A stretch of 64,000 nucleotides of DNA from Mycobacterium sp. AZCC_0083. Lineage in GTDB: Bacteria; Actinomycetota; Actinomycetes; Mycobacteriales; Mycobacteriaceae. This document shows positions 1 to 9,782 of the stretch, one piece after another. The notes beneath the pieces are model-generated. The model had not been told where the DNA came from and did not search any database. It saw only the letters and a program-made list of their open reading frames with translations. Position numbers and translations under genes: made by a program. The stretch spans positions 264,024 to 328,023 of the forward strand of contig NZ_JACHGP010000004.1 of the NCBI RefSeq assembly GCF_014202335.1, in the 5' to 3' direction. Position 1 is the first letter of the stretch, and the number at the start of each line of letters is the position of its first letter.

Positions 1-1
1 C

Positions 2-1366
2 GTGCAGTACGCGTCGGCCAAGATCGGCGCGATCCTGGTCAACATCAACCCCGCCTACCGCACGCACGAGCTGGCCTACGTGCTCAACCAGTCGGGGGTG
101 CGCACGCTGATCGCCGCGTCGGCGTTCAAGTCCTCCGACTACAGGGGCATGGTCGACGAGGTGCGGCCAGAGGCCCCCGCGCTACGCGAGGTCGTCTTCC
201 TCGACACCGACGACTGGGCGAAGGTCCGCGACGGCGCCAAGGCGATCACGGCCGACGAACTGGCGACGCGCATGGCCGGGTTGACCAATGACGAACCGAT
301 CAACGTTCAATACACCTCGGGGACAACGGGTTTCCCCAAGGGGGCGACGTTGTCGCACCGCAACATCCTGAACAACGGGTACTTCACCACCGATCTGCTC
401 AACCTGGCGTCCGGCGACCGGCTGTGCATTCCCGTGCCCTTCTACCACTGCTTCGGCATGGTGCTTGGAAACCTGGGCTGCACGACGCACGGGGCCACGA
501 TGGTGATCCCAGCGCCTGGATTCGACCCGGGGGCAACGCTTTTGGCCGTTGAGCAGGAGCGGTGCACCGCGCTCTACGGCGTGCCGACGATGTTCATCGC
601 GATGTTCGGCCATCCCGACTTCGGCACGCGCGACCTGTCATCGCTGCGCACCGGGATCATGGCGGGCTCGGTCTGCCCGGTCGACGTGATGAAGCGCTGC
701 GTCAACGAGATGAACATGAGCGAGGTTTCCATCGCCTACGGCATGACCGAGACCTCGCCCGCGTCGTGTCAGACCCTGATCGACGACGACCTGGACCGGC
801 GGACCTCGTCGATCGGGCGGGCGCATCCGCACGTGGAGATCAAGATCGTCGACCCCGACACCGGCGCCGTCGTCGACAGGGGCCAACCCGGTGAGTTCTG
901 CACGCGCGGCTACAACGTGATGCTCGGGTACTGGCAGGACGAGGCCAAGACCCGCGAGGCCGTCGACGCCGACGGCTGGATGCACACCGGCGATCTGGCG
1001 GTGATGCGCGAGGACGGCTACTGCAACGTGGTCGGCAGGATCAAGGACATGGTGATCCGCGGCGGGGAGAACATCTACCCGCGCGAGATCGAGGAATTCC
1101 TCTACACCCACCCCGACATCGAGGACGCCCAGGTCATCGGCGTCCCCGACGAGCGCTACGGCGAGGAGACCTGCGCATGGATCCGGATGAGGCCCGGCCG
1201 CGCGCCGCTCGACGCCGACGCGGTGCGCAGTTTCGCGGACGGCAAGCTGGCGCACTACAAGATTCCGCGCTACGTCCACGTCGTCGATGAGTTCCCGATG
1301 ACCATCACGGGCAAGGTCCGCAAGGTCGACATGCGCGCCGAAAGCGTTCGGCTGCTTGGCCTCTAG
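2..1366 (+). CDS. AMP-forming acyl-CoA synthetase (FadD family), 5' end outside window
   Basis: Activates a fatty or other carboxylic acid to its acyl-CoA through an acyl-adenylate. The visible 454 residues carry the P-loop-like motif [11 protein letters not shown] (about residues 104-114), the adenylate-binding motif YGMTETSP, the hinge region [11 protein letters not shown] and the C-terminal catalytic lysine in ITGKVRK (about K438). The reading frame is already open at the window edge and the N-terminal ~90 residues typical of the family are missing, so the first GTG is internal and not the start. It resembles mycobacterial FadD35-type medium/long-chain ligases, but the substrate cannot be read from sequence. 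It converges on the ClpC-like gene with 3 bp between the stop codons. The family is certain; the exact FadD number is not. Confidence 0.93.
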   Translation: MQYASAKIGAILVNINPAYRTHELAYVLNQSGVRTLIAASAFKSSDYRGMVDEVRPEAPALREVVFLDTDDWAKVRDGAKAITADELATRMAGLTNDEPINVQYTSGTTGFPKGATLSHRNILNNGYFTTDLLNLASGDRLCIPVPFYHCFGMVLGNLGCTTHGATMVIPAPGFDPGATLLAVEQERCTALYGVPTMFIAMFGHPDFGTRDLSSLRTGIMAGSVCPVDVMKRCVNEMNMSEVSIAYGMTETSPASCQTLIDDDLDRRTSSIGRAHPHVEIKIVDPDTGAVVDRGQPGEFCTRGYNVMLGYWQDEAKTREAVDADGWMHTGDLAVMREDGYCNVVGRIKDMVIRGGENIYPREIEEFLYTHPDIEDAQVIGVPDERYGEETCAWIRMRPGRAPLDADAVRSFADGKLAHYKIPRYVHVVDEFPMTITGKVRKVDMRAESVRLLGL

Positions 1367-1369
1367 GGC

Positions 1370-1801
<432 letters not shown>

Positions 1802-1871
1802 GGGTGGTTACCTGCTCTCACTAACCATCGGGTACTGCCGTCTACTGTATTCGCTGCTCGGCTTTTAGCCC

Positions 1872-2591
1872 TCAGGCCAACAGCGGGCTCAGTCGGTCCG
1901 CACACTCGGCGAGCACCGGTACCTGACGCGCCAGCAGCTGATCCTGCTCGGCGCGGGCGGACATCGCGACGGCGGCTACGAGAGCTCCCGCGGCCGACCG
2001 GATCGGCACTGCCACACAAGCGGAATCCGGACGGAGTTCGCCAGTCTGGGTGGCAAAGCCCTGCTCGCGCACCGCATTCAGCTGTTCGGCCAACCCGGGT
2101 GGCGTCGCGGTCAGCAGCGCTTCGACGTCGTGCTTCTCGGCGAGCAGCAGCTTGCCGACGGCACAGGCGTGCAAGCGATGGTTGAGCACCGATTCGTCTG
2201 CGGGCGGTGGATATTCGCTATCGGAGTCCGCGATGCGCACCGAGGTGTTGGTGAAGTAGAACAGGTGCACGCCGAACCGCACCGAGAGACGCAGTTCGGC
2301 GAGAACGTCGCGCGCCGCGGTGCACACCGTCGGCGTCACCGCGGCGTCGATCAGCACCCCCATTCGCGGACCGAGGGAGAAGCCGGAAAGGTCGGGCAAT
2401 CGCACGATGTAGCCATCGGCGACAAGGAGATTCAGCAGCCGGTAGGTGGTCGCCGACGGCAGTTTGAGGCGGTCCGCGATCTCCTTTGCCGTCACGCCGA
2501 CGCCCGCGAGGGCGACCGCCTCGAGTACCTGCAGCGCGCTCTGCACGGCCTTGGGCTGACGGCCCGAGAGCGCGCCGTCGGCGGGGCTCAC
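1872..2591 (-). CDS. IclR-family transcriptional regulator of the amine cluster
   Basis: A 239-residue regulator with an N-terminal winged helix-turn-helix (about residues 10-70, including VTAKEIADRLKLPSATTYRL) and a C-terminal IclR effector domain (about 80-239; the stretch HRLHACAVGKLLLA is the usual core of that domain). The start is the GTG at 2591, which overlaps the TGA of the upstream permease in a GTGA, so the two are translationally coupled. Its place in one operon with an amine/amino acid permease, next to amine oxidase and aldehyde dehydrogenase genes, makes it the likely local regulator. The repeated 13-bp motif in the neighbouring promoters is a candidate binding site, but this is not proved by sequence. 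Confidence 0.9.
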   Translation of the reverse strand: MSPADGALSGRQPKAVQSALQVLEAVALAGVGVTAKEIADRLKLPSATTYRLLNLLVADGYIVRLPDLSGFSLGPRMGVLIDAAVTPTVCTAARDVLAELRLSVRFGVHLFYFTNTSVRIADSDSEYPPPADESVLNHRLHACAVGKLLLAEKHDVEALLTATPPGLAEQLNAVREQGFATQTGELRPDSACVAVPIRSAAGALVAAVAMSARAEQDQLLARQVPVLAECADRLSPLLA

Positions 2592-4027
2592 CGGCGCACC
2601 TCCCACGGGTTGTAGTCGGCGAACACGTCGCCTGCGACCGTCTCGTCGAACACCCCGACCCGCTGGGCAAGGTCGGGAACGGCACGCCTGCGCAGCGCGA
2701 ACAACGCGAGGCCCGTCGCCAGCAGGCACGCGTACACGACCGTCGCGATCCAGACGGGGGAGTCGACCGTCAGCGCTGCCCACACGATGATGGCGATCAT
2801 CAGGACGGCGGTGGTGATGCCGACCAACAACGGGGTACGCGTCAGCTCACCGATCCGACGCAGAAACGCCGGCGTCGCAAGGCAAACCAACAGGTATGCA
2901 CCGACATAGCCGTGTGCCGACAGCGCGAGGAGGCCGAGCATCACGTCGCGGCTTGAGCCTGCGATGAACAGATACCCGACGGGCACCGCGACGATGATCG
3001 GCATCGCAACGCACAGTGCGACGTGCGGTGTCCGGTACACGCGGTGTGCCCGTCCGATCCGTTCCGACACCACGCCTTCGCGGCCCATCGCGAACAAGGT
3101 GCGCGACAACGCGGTGGCGGAGCCGATCACGCAGGCGAACCACGATGCGGTGATGCCGAGTTCCATGACGATCGACAGCGCAGTCGCACCTGCGCCTGCG
3201 GACGCCGGCAGGGTCAGCACGATCGGGACGGAACCGATTCCTGCGCGGATGGTTCCGGTCGACTGCATGGCCGCGGCGAACGCGTAGAGCACGCCGAGGG
3301 CGACCGGCGTCCACCGGATGGCGCGCGGCACGGTGACGAACGGCCGCTGCGCCTCCCTGGCCACCGTACCGGCGCTCTCGAACCCGACGTACGAGGTGAT
3401 GGCCAACAGCAGGGCGAAGCCCAATGCGGAATGCGTTTCGGGGGCAGTGGTTTTCGGCGGATCGTGGCCGCTTGCGACGGCGGTGGTGAACGCGATCACC
3501 AGGACCACGGCGGCGACCACGATCGCGAACACCTCGACGGTCAGAGAAGTCTTGGCCGACAGCCGGACGCCGCGCACCATCAGGGTCAACGCAACCGCAC
3601 CGACGATGACCGCCAGCACGGCGATCGTGACGGGGCCGTCGGGTATCCCGGTGCGGCCGAGCAGCGCGCTCAGGTAGCTCCCCGCGCCAAGGACGCTCGC
3701 CATGGCCGCCGCGGCGTAGCCGATCACCACCGACCAACCCGCCGCAATGCCCGGCACCGGGCCAAGCCCCTTGACGGTGTAGCTGTACAGCCCGCTCACC
3801 GCGACCATCCGGGTGGCGAACTGACTGACGCAGTATCCGACCGCGGTCATCAGCAAGGCGGTGACGATGAACGCGGCCAGCGCCCAGCGGCCTGCGGCAG
3901 GGATGACGAGCGCCGGCAGGGTCACCATCACCGCCGACGGCGCCACCGCCGACACCGACTGGCCAAGCACCTGGGTGAACGACAGCTGTGCCCGGCGCAG
4001 CCCGGAGACCGGTGAGCTACTTCTCAT
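2588..4027 (-). CDS. APC-superfamily amino acid/amine permease
   Basis: Integral membrane transporter of about 479 residues with roughly 12 hydrophobic segments. The N-terminal segment (LGQSVSAVAPSAVMV) and the motif ITSYVGFESAGTVAREAQ with its GFE core match the APC (amino acid-polyamine-organocation) family. I chose the ATG at 4027; an upstream in-frame start would add 28 atypical residues. It is the first gene of the permease-IclR pair and is divergent from the aldehyde dehydrogenase across a 260-bp regulatory region. The context (amine oxidase, aldehyde dehydrogenase, second permease) points to import of a primary amine or related compound. The substrate is inferred. Confidence 0.9.
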   Translation of the reverse strand: MRSSSPVSGLRRAQLSFTQVLGQSVSAVAPSAVMVTLPALVIPAAGRWALAAFIVTALLMTAVGYCVSQFATRMVAVSGLYSYTVKGLGPVPGIAAGWSVVIGYAAAAMASVLGAGSYLSALLGRTGIPDGPVTIAVLAVIVGAVALTLMVRGVRLSAKTSLTVEVFAIVVAAVVLVIAFTTAVASGHDPPKTTAPETHSALGFALLLAITSYVGFESAGTVAREAQRPFVTVPRAIRWTPVALGVLYAFAAAMQSTGTIRAGIGSVPIVLTLPASAGAGATALSIVMELGITASWFACVIGSATALSRTLFAMGREGVVSERIGRAHRVYRTPHVALCVAMPIIVAVPVGYLFIAGSSRDVMLGLLALSAHGYVGAYLLVCLATPAFLRRIGELTRTPLLVGITTAVLMIAIIVWAALTVDSPVWIATVVYACLLATGLALFALRRRAVPDLAQRVGVFDETVAGDVFADYNPWEVRR

Positions 4028-4106
4028 GGCCCGTCTGCCGCCCATCCGCGCAACGTAGCCGATCATCCACCCCACCCACACCGTTGTCAGGTAAACCTTC
4101 GACGAC

Positions 4107-4217
4107 TTCAAATGAGAATCCGACGACCACGCCGGCCCGCTGGCCCTCGATGCGATCCGTCCGCTGCAAATATCGGTGGTTTCGAATGAGAATCAGCGGG
4201 CTATTTCAAATGAGAAT
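4107..4217. promoter_or_regulatory. Three copies of a 13-bp motif TTCAAATGAGAAT
   Basis: The 260-bp region between the divergent permease and aldehyde dehydrogenase genes holds TTCAAATGAGAAT at 4107-4119, TTCGAATGAGAAT at 4181-4193 and TTCAAATGAGAAT at 4205-4217, all in the same orientation. The motif is AT-rich in an otherwise GC-rich region and recurs, inverted, before the second permease (5810-5849). This distribution fits operator sites for a regulator of the amine cluster, the IclR protein being the nearest candidate. The direct-repeat arrangement is seen; the regulator assignment is inferred. Confidence 0.6.
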
Positions 4218-4287
4218 GCAAGCCAGCGAAATATCCATTCGTAATTCGTGGTGACGTGGACCACATCAGGGCGTAATTTCGCCATTC

Positions 4288-5796
4288 ATGACAACTCTGC
4301 TCACTACGGAACTCGACCCGCGCACCGTCGACTTCATGTCGCGGCCGCGCCAGATGTACGTCGACGGTCAATGGGTCGAATCGCTGTCCGGCCGCCGGTT
4401 CGACACCGTCGACCCCGCCACCGAGCAGGTGATCACGACGGTTCCGCAGAGTGGCCCCGAGGACGTCGAGCGGGCCGTGCGGGCTGCGCGACGCGCCTTC
4501 GACAGCGGGCCGTGGCCGGCCATGACGCCCGCCGAACGGCAACGCATGGTGTGGCGGATCGGCGAGGGCATCACGGCGTGGGCCGACGTCTTCGCCGAGC
4601 TGGAGACCATCGACAACGGCAAGTCGGTGGCCGTCGCTCGGGCGGTCGACGTCACGTGGGCCGCCGAGATCTTCTACTACTACGCGGGCTGGGCCACCAA
4701 GATCGAAGGCAGGACGATCCCGGTGTCGGTGCCGTGGGCGCCAGGCGCCCGGTTCCACGCCTTCACGCTGCGCGAGCCGATCGGGGTGTGCGCGCAGATC
4801 GTGCCGTGGAACTTCCCGCTGGTGATGGCCGCGTTCAAGGTGGCGCCGGCGCTGGCCTGTGGAAACACCGTGATTCTCAAGCCCGCCGAGCAGACCCCGC
4901 TGACCGCGCTGTTGCTCGCCGAGGTGATCGCCGAGGCAGGCGTCCCCGACGGCGTGGTCAACGTGCTGACCGGGTTCGGCGACGTCGGAGCGGCACTTTC
5001 GGCGCACGCAAGAGTCGACAAGGTGGCGTTCACCGGGTCGACCGAAGTGGGCCGCAAGATCGTCAACGCCGCGTCGGGCAACCTCAAGAAGGTCTCGCTG
5101 GAACTCGGCGGCAAGAGCCCGCAGGTGATCTTCGCCGACGCCGACCTGGATGCCGCGATCCCAGGGGCGGCCAGCGGATTCCTGTTCAACCACGGCCAGA
5201 CCTGCACCGCGGGCACCCGGCTGCTCGTCGAGGACCGCATCTTCGACGAGTTCACCGCGGGCGTCGCGGAGTACGCCCGCGCCCAGAAGATCGGCCCTGG
5301 CCTGGACCCCACCAACGACATCGGCCCGCTCGTCTCGCGCGAACAGCTCACCAAGGTCACCGGCTACCTCGACGCGGGCATCGGCCAGGGCGCCCGCGCA
5401 CTCGCGGGCGGCGGCAGGCACGGCGACACCGGCTTCTACGTCGAACCCACTCTCCTTGTGGACGTCGACCGCGACTTCAGCGTCTACCAGGAGGAGATCT
5501 TCGGGCCGGTCGCCGTTGCGATCCCGTTCAACCGCGAGGCTGGGCCCCGGGCCTTGAAAGATGCGGCCAACGACACCCCGTACGGCCTGGCTGCCAGCGT
5601 ATGGACCCGTGACGTGTCGACGGCCCACGAGGTCGCCGCGCAGATCAAGGCGGGCACCGTCTGGATCAACTGCCACAACGCGTTCGACACCGCGCTCCCG
5701 TTCGGCGGCTACAAACAGTCGGGCTGGGGACGTGAACTCGGCGAGGGCGCCATCGCCGAATACACCCAGACGAAAGCCGTCAACATGTCGCTCTGA
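4288..5796 (+). CDS. NAD(P)+-dependent aldehyde dehydrogenase
   Basis: Oxidises an aldehyde to its carboxylic acid. The 502-residue protein has the complete ALDH set: N175 in PWNFPLVM, K198 in ILKPAEQTP, general base E272 in LELGGKSPQ and nucleophile C306 in GQTCTAGTR, plus the C-terminal EEIFGPV motif. Length and motifs match the betaine-/phenylacetaldehyde-type ALDH group. It heads a set of three plus-strand genes (ALDH, permease, copper amine oxidase) and would take the aldehyde released by the oxidase, giving for example an aryl-acetate from an aryl-ethylamine. The ATG at 4288 follows the triple-motif regulatory region. The exact substrate is inferred from context. Confidence 0.94.
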   Translation: MTTLLTTELDPRTVDFMSRPRQMYVDGQWVESLSGRRFDTVDPATEQVITTVPQSGPEDVERAVRAARRAFDSGPWPAMTPAERQRMVWRIGEGITAWADVFAELETIDNGKSVAVARAVDVTWAAEIFYYYAGWATKIEGRTIPVSVPWAPGARFHAFTLREPIGVCAQIVPWNFPLVMAAFKVAPALACGNTVILKPAEQTPLTALLLAEVIAEAGVPDGVVNVLTGFGDVGAALSAHARVDKVAFTGSTEVGRKIVNAASGNLKKVSLELGGKSPQVIFADADLDAAIPGAASGFLFNHGQTCTAGTRLLVEDRIFDEFTAGVAEYARAQKIGPGLDPTNDIGPLVSREQLTKVTGYLDAGIGQGARALAGGGRHGDTGFYVEPTLLVDVDRDFSVYQEEIFGPVAVAIPFNREAGPRALKDAANDTPYGLAASVWTRDVSTAHEVAAQIKAGTVWINCHNAFDTALPFGGYKQSGWGRELGEGAIAEYTQTKAVNMSL

Positions 5797-5809
5797 ATTT
5801 CAGCGCCCC

Positions 5810-5849
5810 GTCAAATGGGAATTGTGGTACGCCGCCATTCTCATTTGAG
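5810..5849. promoter_or_regulatory. Inverted pair of the amine-cluster 13-bp motif
   Basis: Between the aldehyde dehydrogenase stop and the permease start, GTCAAATGGGAAT (5810-5822) faces its inverted partner ATTCTCATTTGAG (5837-5849) across 14 bp. The arms pair over 12 positions with one mismatch and match the three direct copies upstream of the dehydrogenase. It may be an operator for the permease/oxidase pair. It could also form an RNA hairpin, but there is no U-run to make it a classical terminator. Confidence 0.55.
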
Positions 5850-5910
5850 CTCACGCGAGCCTTACCGCACCGCAACCACCGCTCAATCAATTTCACCGAA
5901 AGTGATTGCC

Positions 5911-7368
5911 ATGACAACTGACGCTCTGCTTTCCGACGGGGTATCCCAGGGAGGGCAAACCCACAAGCTGGCCGGCAAGCTCGGCCCCACCGCCATCGTC
6001 TTCATGGTGGTCGCGGCTGCCGCCCCGCTCACCGTCGTCGCCGGTACGTTCCCGATCGGCATCGCCGCAGGAAACGGCGCAGCGTTCCCCGGGTCCTACG
6101 TCGTATGCACGGCGGTGCTGCTGCTGTTCGCCGTTGGCTTCACTGCGATGGCCCGGCACATCCGGGGCGCAGGCGCGTTCTACACCTACGTCGCTCACGG
6201 CTTCGGTCGTCACGTCGGGCTCGGCGCGGCGTTCCTGGCACTGCTGTCCTACACCGCCGTTCAGGTCGGCGTGTACGGCTACGTCGGTGCCGCGATCAAC
6301 GACCTGGTCACCTCGCACGGCGGGCCGTCGGTGCCGTGGTACCTGTACGCGCTGGTGATGATGGCCGTCGTGACGACGCTGGGGTATCGCCACATCGAAC
6401 TGTCCGGCAAGGTTCTCGCTGTCCTGCTGGTCTGCGAGGTCGGCATCGTGATGGTCATCAACGTGGCCGTCCTCGCCCGCGGTGGCGCCGAGGGTCTGTC
6501 GACCGCCGCCCTGCACCCCGGCAACTTCTTCTCCGGCGCACCCGGCATCGCGCTGATCTTCGCGCTCGCCGGTTACATCGGCTTCGAGGCCACCGCGGTG
6601 TTCCGCGACGAGGCGCGTGACCCGGCCCGCACGATCCCGCGCGCCACGTACGTGGCGCTGCTGCTCATCGGCGGTTTCTACGCGTTGAGCAGTTGGGCCA
6701 TGGTCAGTGCCTGGGGTGACGACGGCGCGGTCAAGATGGCGGCGGACGGCCCGGCGACGATGCTGACCGAGACGGCCACCCGCTACGTCGGCTCCCTCGG
6801 AGGTGACCTGGTCCAGATCTTCTTGATCACTAGCCTTTTCGCCGCACTGCTGTCCTTCCACAACGTGTTGACGCGCTACATCTTCTCGCTGGGCAACACC
6901 AGAGCACTCCCAGAGTGGTGCGGTCGCTCGCACGTGCGCCATGCGTCGCCGCACATCGCCTCCGTGGTGCAGACCGTCTCGGCGCTGGTCGTGGTCGTCG
7001 CCTGCGTCGTCGCCAACCTCGATCCCGTGTTGGAGGTGTTCACCTGGTTCGTCGGGGCGGCATCGGTCGGCATCGTCGTCCTGATGACGCTGACGTCCGC
7101 CGCGGTGGTGGTGTACTTCCGCCGCACCAGGTTCGACACCAGGCCGTGGCACACCGTGATCGCCCCGAGCCTCGGCTTCGTCGGCCTGGCGATCCTGTCG
7201 GTGATGACGGCCGTGAACCTCCCGCTGTTGGTCGGTGGATCCGACACGCTGGCCGCCATCATCGGCGTGCTGTTGGCCGGCGCCTTCCTCGGCGGGGCCG
7301 CGGTCGCGGTCCTGCGCCCGCACGCCGGTCACCAGAATTCCGATACCGACAAGGAGATCGCACGATGA
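5911..7368 (+). CDS. APC-superfamily amino acid/amine permease, second copy
   Basis: Membrane transporter of 485 residues with about 12 hydrophobic segments. It carries the APC signatures (KLGPTAIVFMVVAAAAPLT near the N-terminus; the motif GYIGFEATAVFRDEARDP). I chose the ATG at 5911; upstream in-frame starts lie within the intergenic inverted motif. Its last codons overlap the copper amine oxidase start in an ATGA (7365-7368), so transporter and oxidase are co-translated. It is a different protein from the permease at 2588-4027, so the cluster carries two transporters. It probably imports the amine oxidised by the next gene. Confidence 0.9.
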   Translation: MTTDALLSDGVSQGGQTHKLAGKLGPTAIVFMVVAAAAPLTVVAGTFPIGIAAGNGAAFPGSYVVCTAVLLLFAVGFTAMARHIRGAGAFYTYVAHGFGRHVGLGAAFLALLSYTAVQVGVYGYVGAAINDLVTSHGGPSVPWYLYALVMMAVVTTLGYRHIELSGKVLAVLLVCEVGIVMVINVAVLARGGAEGLSTAALHPGNFFSGAPGIALIFALAGYIGFEATAVFRDEARDPARTIPRATYVALLLIGGFYALSSWAMVSAWGDDGAVKMAADGPATMLTETATRYVGSLGGDLVQIFLITSLFAALLSFHNVLTRYIFSLGNTRALPEWCGRSHVRHASPHIASVVQTVSALVVVVACVVANLDPVLEVFTWFVGAASVGIVVLMTLTSAAVVVYFRRTRFDTRPWHTVIAPSLGFVGLAILSVMTAVNLPLLVGGSDTLAAIIGVLLAGAFLGGAAVAVLRPHAGHQNSDTDKEIAR

Positions 7369-9320
7369 GCACCGACACGATCGACACCATCGACACCATC
7401 AACCAAACCCCGTCTGGCGCAACCGATCACCCACTCAGCCCGCTGAGTGCCGACGAGATCCGCGCCGTCCGGAGGATCGTCGATGCCAACGGCCTGCTCG
7501 GGGCGGACGTCCGCTTCGTCTACGTCGCGCTCGACGAACCCCACAAGAAGATCGTGCTGGCGTTCAAGCCGGGCGACCCGATCGACCGGCGGGCCAGGGT
7601 CCTGTTGCTGGACCGCGCGACCGGGCAGGGCAGCGATCTGGTGGTGTCGGTCACCAACGAACGCATCGACGGCCAGGTGGCCGTCGACGGCACGGCCAAC
7701 GGCCACGTGCCGATCCTCGACCAGGAATTCGAGGACATCGAGTCCTTCCTGCTGGAGTGCCCAGAGTGGCTGGCCGCCATGAGCAAGCGCGAGCTCGACC
7801 CCGCCAAGGTGCGCGCAGTGCCGTTGTCGGCGGGCGTATTCGGCCACGAGGACGAGGTGGGCAAGCGGATCGTGCGGGTGCTCGCGTTCTACCAGTACGA
7901 CGCGGCCGACCTGCCGTGGGCGCACCCGATCGACGGCGTCGTCGCCTACGTCGACCTCACCCGGCGCACCGTGGTCAAGGTCATCGACGAGATCAACCTG
8001 CCACTGCCCACCGAACGTGGCGAGTGGAACGCCGAGCCGCACGCGGTGCCGGCGCGCACCGACCTCAAGCCCATCGAGATCACTCAGCCGGAGGGGGCCA
8101 GCTTCACCGTCGACGGAAACCAGATCACCTGGGCGGATTGGTCCTTCCGGTTCGGCTTCGACGTCAGGGAGGGCCTGACGCTGCACCAGCTGTCCCTCCG
8201 GGACGGCGATCGGGAACGGCCGGTGGTCTACCGCGCGTCGGTCGCAGAGATGGTGGTGCCGTACGCCGATCCATCGCCGGTCCGGTACTGGCAGAACTAC
8301 TTCGATCAGGGTGAGTACCTGTTCGGCCGCTACACCAACTCCTTGGAGCTCGGCTGCGACTGCCTCGGCGAGATCAAGTACTTCGACGTCGCCATCGCCG
8401 ACGAGGATGGCCACCCCAGGGTCATGAAGAACGCGATCTGTCTGCACGAGGAGGACTACGGCGTGCTGTGGAAGCACACCGACATGTTCAATCAGATGGC
8501 CGAGACCCGACGCTCGCGTCGGCTGGTCATCTCGTTCTTCCTGACCATCGGCAACTACGACTACGGGTTCTACTGGTACCTGTACCTCGACGGCACCATC
8601 CAGCTCGAGGCGAAGGCCACCGGCATCGTCTTCGCCTCGGCCTACCGGGGACCCGACGGCTACTCCACCGAGATGGCACCCGGACTGGGCGCCCCGTTCC
8701 ATCAGCACATGTTCTCGGCGCGCCTGGACATGTCGGTCGACGGCGACGTGAACGTGGTCGAGGAGGTCGACGCCGTCGCGGTCCCGGTAGGCCCGGACAA
8801 CCCGTGGGGCAACGCATTCCGACCGCAACGAACCAAGCTGACCCGTGAGTCGGAGGGCATGCGGATCGCCGACAATCTCAAGGCCCGGGTCTGGCACATC
8901 ACCAACCCGACCAAGCAGAACCGGTTGGGCCAGAACGTCGGCTACGCACTGCACCCGGAGGGGCAGCCGGTGCTGCTTGCCGATCCGTCCAGTTCGATCG
9001 CCAAGCGTGCTGCGTTCGCCACCAAGCACCTCTGGGTCACCAAGTACGATCCCGCGGAACGCTATTCGGCAGGCGACTTCGTGAACCAGCACCCGGGCGA
9101 TGCGGGCCTGCCGTCGTTCGTCGCCCAGGACCGCAACATCGACGGCGAGGACATCGTGGTGTGGCACACGTTCGGTCTTACGCACTTCCCGCGGCCGGAG
9201 GACTGGCCGGTGATGCCCGTCGACTACGCCGGGTTCAAGCTGAAGCCGGTCGGATTCTTCGACCGCAATCCCGCCTTGAACGTTCCGGTGGCGCCGACGT
9301 CGCACTGCTGCGAGAGTTGA
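7365..9320 (+). CDS. Copper-containing primary amine oxidase (TPQ enzyme)
   Basis: Oxidatively deaminates a primary amine to aldehyde, ammonia and hydrogen peroxide. The 651-residue length is normal for the bacterial enzymes. The tyrosine converted to topaquinone is Y398 in TIGNYDYGFYW. Copper ligands are H446 and H448 in HQHMFSA and H607 in THFPRPEDWP. The catalytic base is D314 in YFDQGEY, spaced from Y398 as D298 is from Y382 in the Arthrobacter globiformis enzyme. All key residues are present, so the enzyme should be active and needs only copper and oxygen for cofactor formation. Its start overlaps the permease stop (ATGA). Together with the aldehyde dehydrogenase it forms an amine-to-acid pathway; phenylethylamine or tyramine-like substrates are likely but not proved. 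Confidence 0.97.
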   Translation: MSTDTIDTIDTINQTPSGATDHPLSPLSADEIRAVRRIVDANGLLGADVRFVYVALDEPHKKIVLAFKPGDPIDRRARVLLLDRATGQGSDLVVSVTNERIDGQVAVDGTANGHVPILDQEFEDIESFLLECPEWLAAMSKRELDPAKVRAVPLSAGVFGHEDEVGKRIVRVLAFYQYDAADLPWAHPIDGVVAYVDLTRRTVVKVIDEINLPLPTERGEWNAEPHAVPARTDLKPIEITQPEGASFTVDGNQITWADWSFRFGFDVREGLTLHQLSLRDGDRERPVVYRASVAEMVVPYADPSPVRYWQNYFDQGEYLFGRYTNSLELGCDCLGEIKYFDVAIADEDGHPRVMKNAICLHEEDYGVLWKHTDMFNQMAETRRSRRLVISFFLTIGNYDYGFYWYLYLDGTIQLEAKATGIVFASAYRGPDGYSTEMAPGLGAPFHQHMFSARLDMSVDGDVNVVEEVDAVAVPVGPDNPWGNAFRPQRTKLTRESEGMRIADNLKARVWHITNPTKQNRLGQNVGYALHPEGQPVLLADPSSSIAKRAAFATKHLWVTKYDPAERYSAGDFVNQHPGDAGLPSFVAQDRNIDGEDIVVWHTFGLTHFPRPEDWPVMPVDYAGFKLKPVGFFDRNPALNVPVAPTSHCCES

Positions 9321-9323
9321 CGC

Positions 9324-9782
9324 ATGTCCTGGGGCGAGCGAAGCGACGGGGGGCGTCCTCTCGCGACCACGTCCGCCGTCCTCGGGCGGCGGGCGTGTGC
9401 GATGGTGGCGGTGGGTTCGGCGGCGGTGCATGCGCTGATGCTGGGTCGGTCCACGAACCCGGCCCTGGCGATCCTCGTCGTCGCGATGACGGTCGCGTGC
9501 CTGTACTGCGCCCGTGACCTGTGGACGACGGGTTCGTCGCGCGCGTGGTGCCTCGTCGCGGTGATGAACCTCGGCATGATCGCGGTGCACTGGTCGGCGC
9601 CCGGCCATCACCACACCGGGGTGATCAGCAGGGTTTTGATCGGTACTGGGGTGCCGACTGCCTCGACTCTGATGACCGTCGCGACGTCGCTCTCGGTGCT
9701 CGAGGCGGCGGCCGCCACCGCCGTGCTCTACGTCAAGAGCAGGGGCCGCGCCGTCAGCTTGGCGAACTCTTCGGCGGCGTGA
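9324..9782 (+). CDS. Small four-helix membrane protein
   Basis: A 152-residue protein with four hydrophobic segments (about residues 23-40, 46-62, 72-90 and 108-136) and a His-rich loop HWSAPGHHHTG between the third and fourth. It starts 3 bp after the amine oxidase stop and so belongs to the same operon. I do not recognise a named family. The histidine cluster next to a copper enzyme gene could indicate metal handling, but this is speculation from context. Its 3' end overlaps the convergent VOC gene by 29 bp. Confidence 0.8.
   Translation: MSWGERSDGGRPLATTSAVLGRRACAMVAVGSAAVHALMLGRSTNPALAILVVAMTVACLYCARDLWTTGSSRAWCLVAVMNLGMIAVHWSAPGHHHTGVISRVLIGTGVPTASTLMTVATSLSVLEAAAATAVLYVKSRGRAVSLANSSAA

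Noticed and set aside
4201..5676. Long open frame antisense to the aldehyde dehydrogenase
   Set aside because: Its protein is Arg/Gly/Asp/His-rich without domains, a usual shadow of a GC-rich gene with complete ALDH motifs on the other strand.
5810..5849. Rho-independent terminator between aldehyde dehydrogenase and permease
   Set aside because: No U-run, and the arms match the operator-like motif upstream of the same gene set, so it is listed as regulatory instead.
7329..9614. Very long open frame antisense to the copper amine oxidase
   Set aside because: No motifs and biased composition; the sense strand has all catalytic residues of the oxidase.
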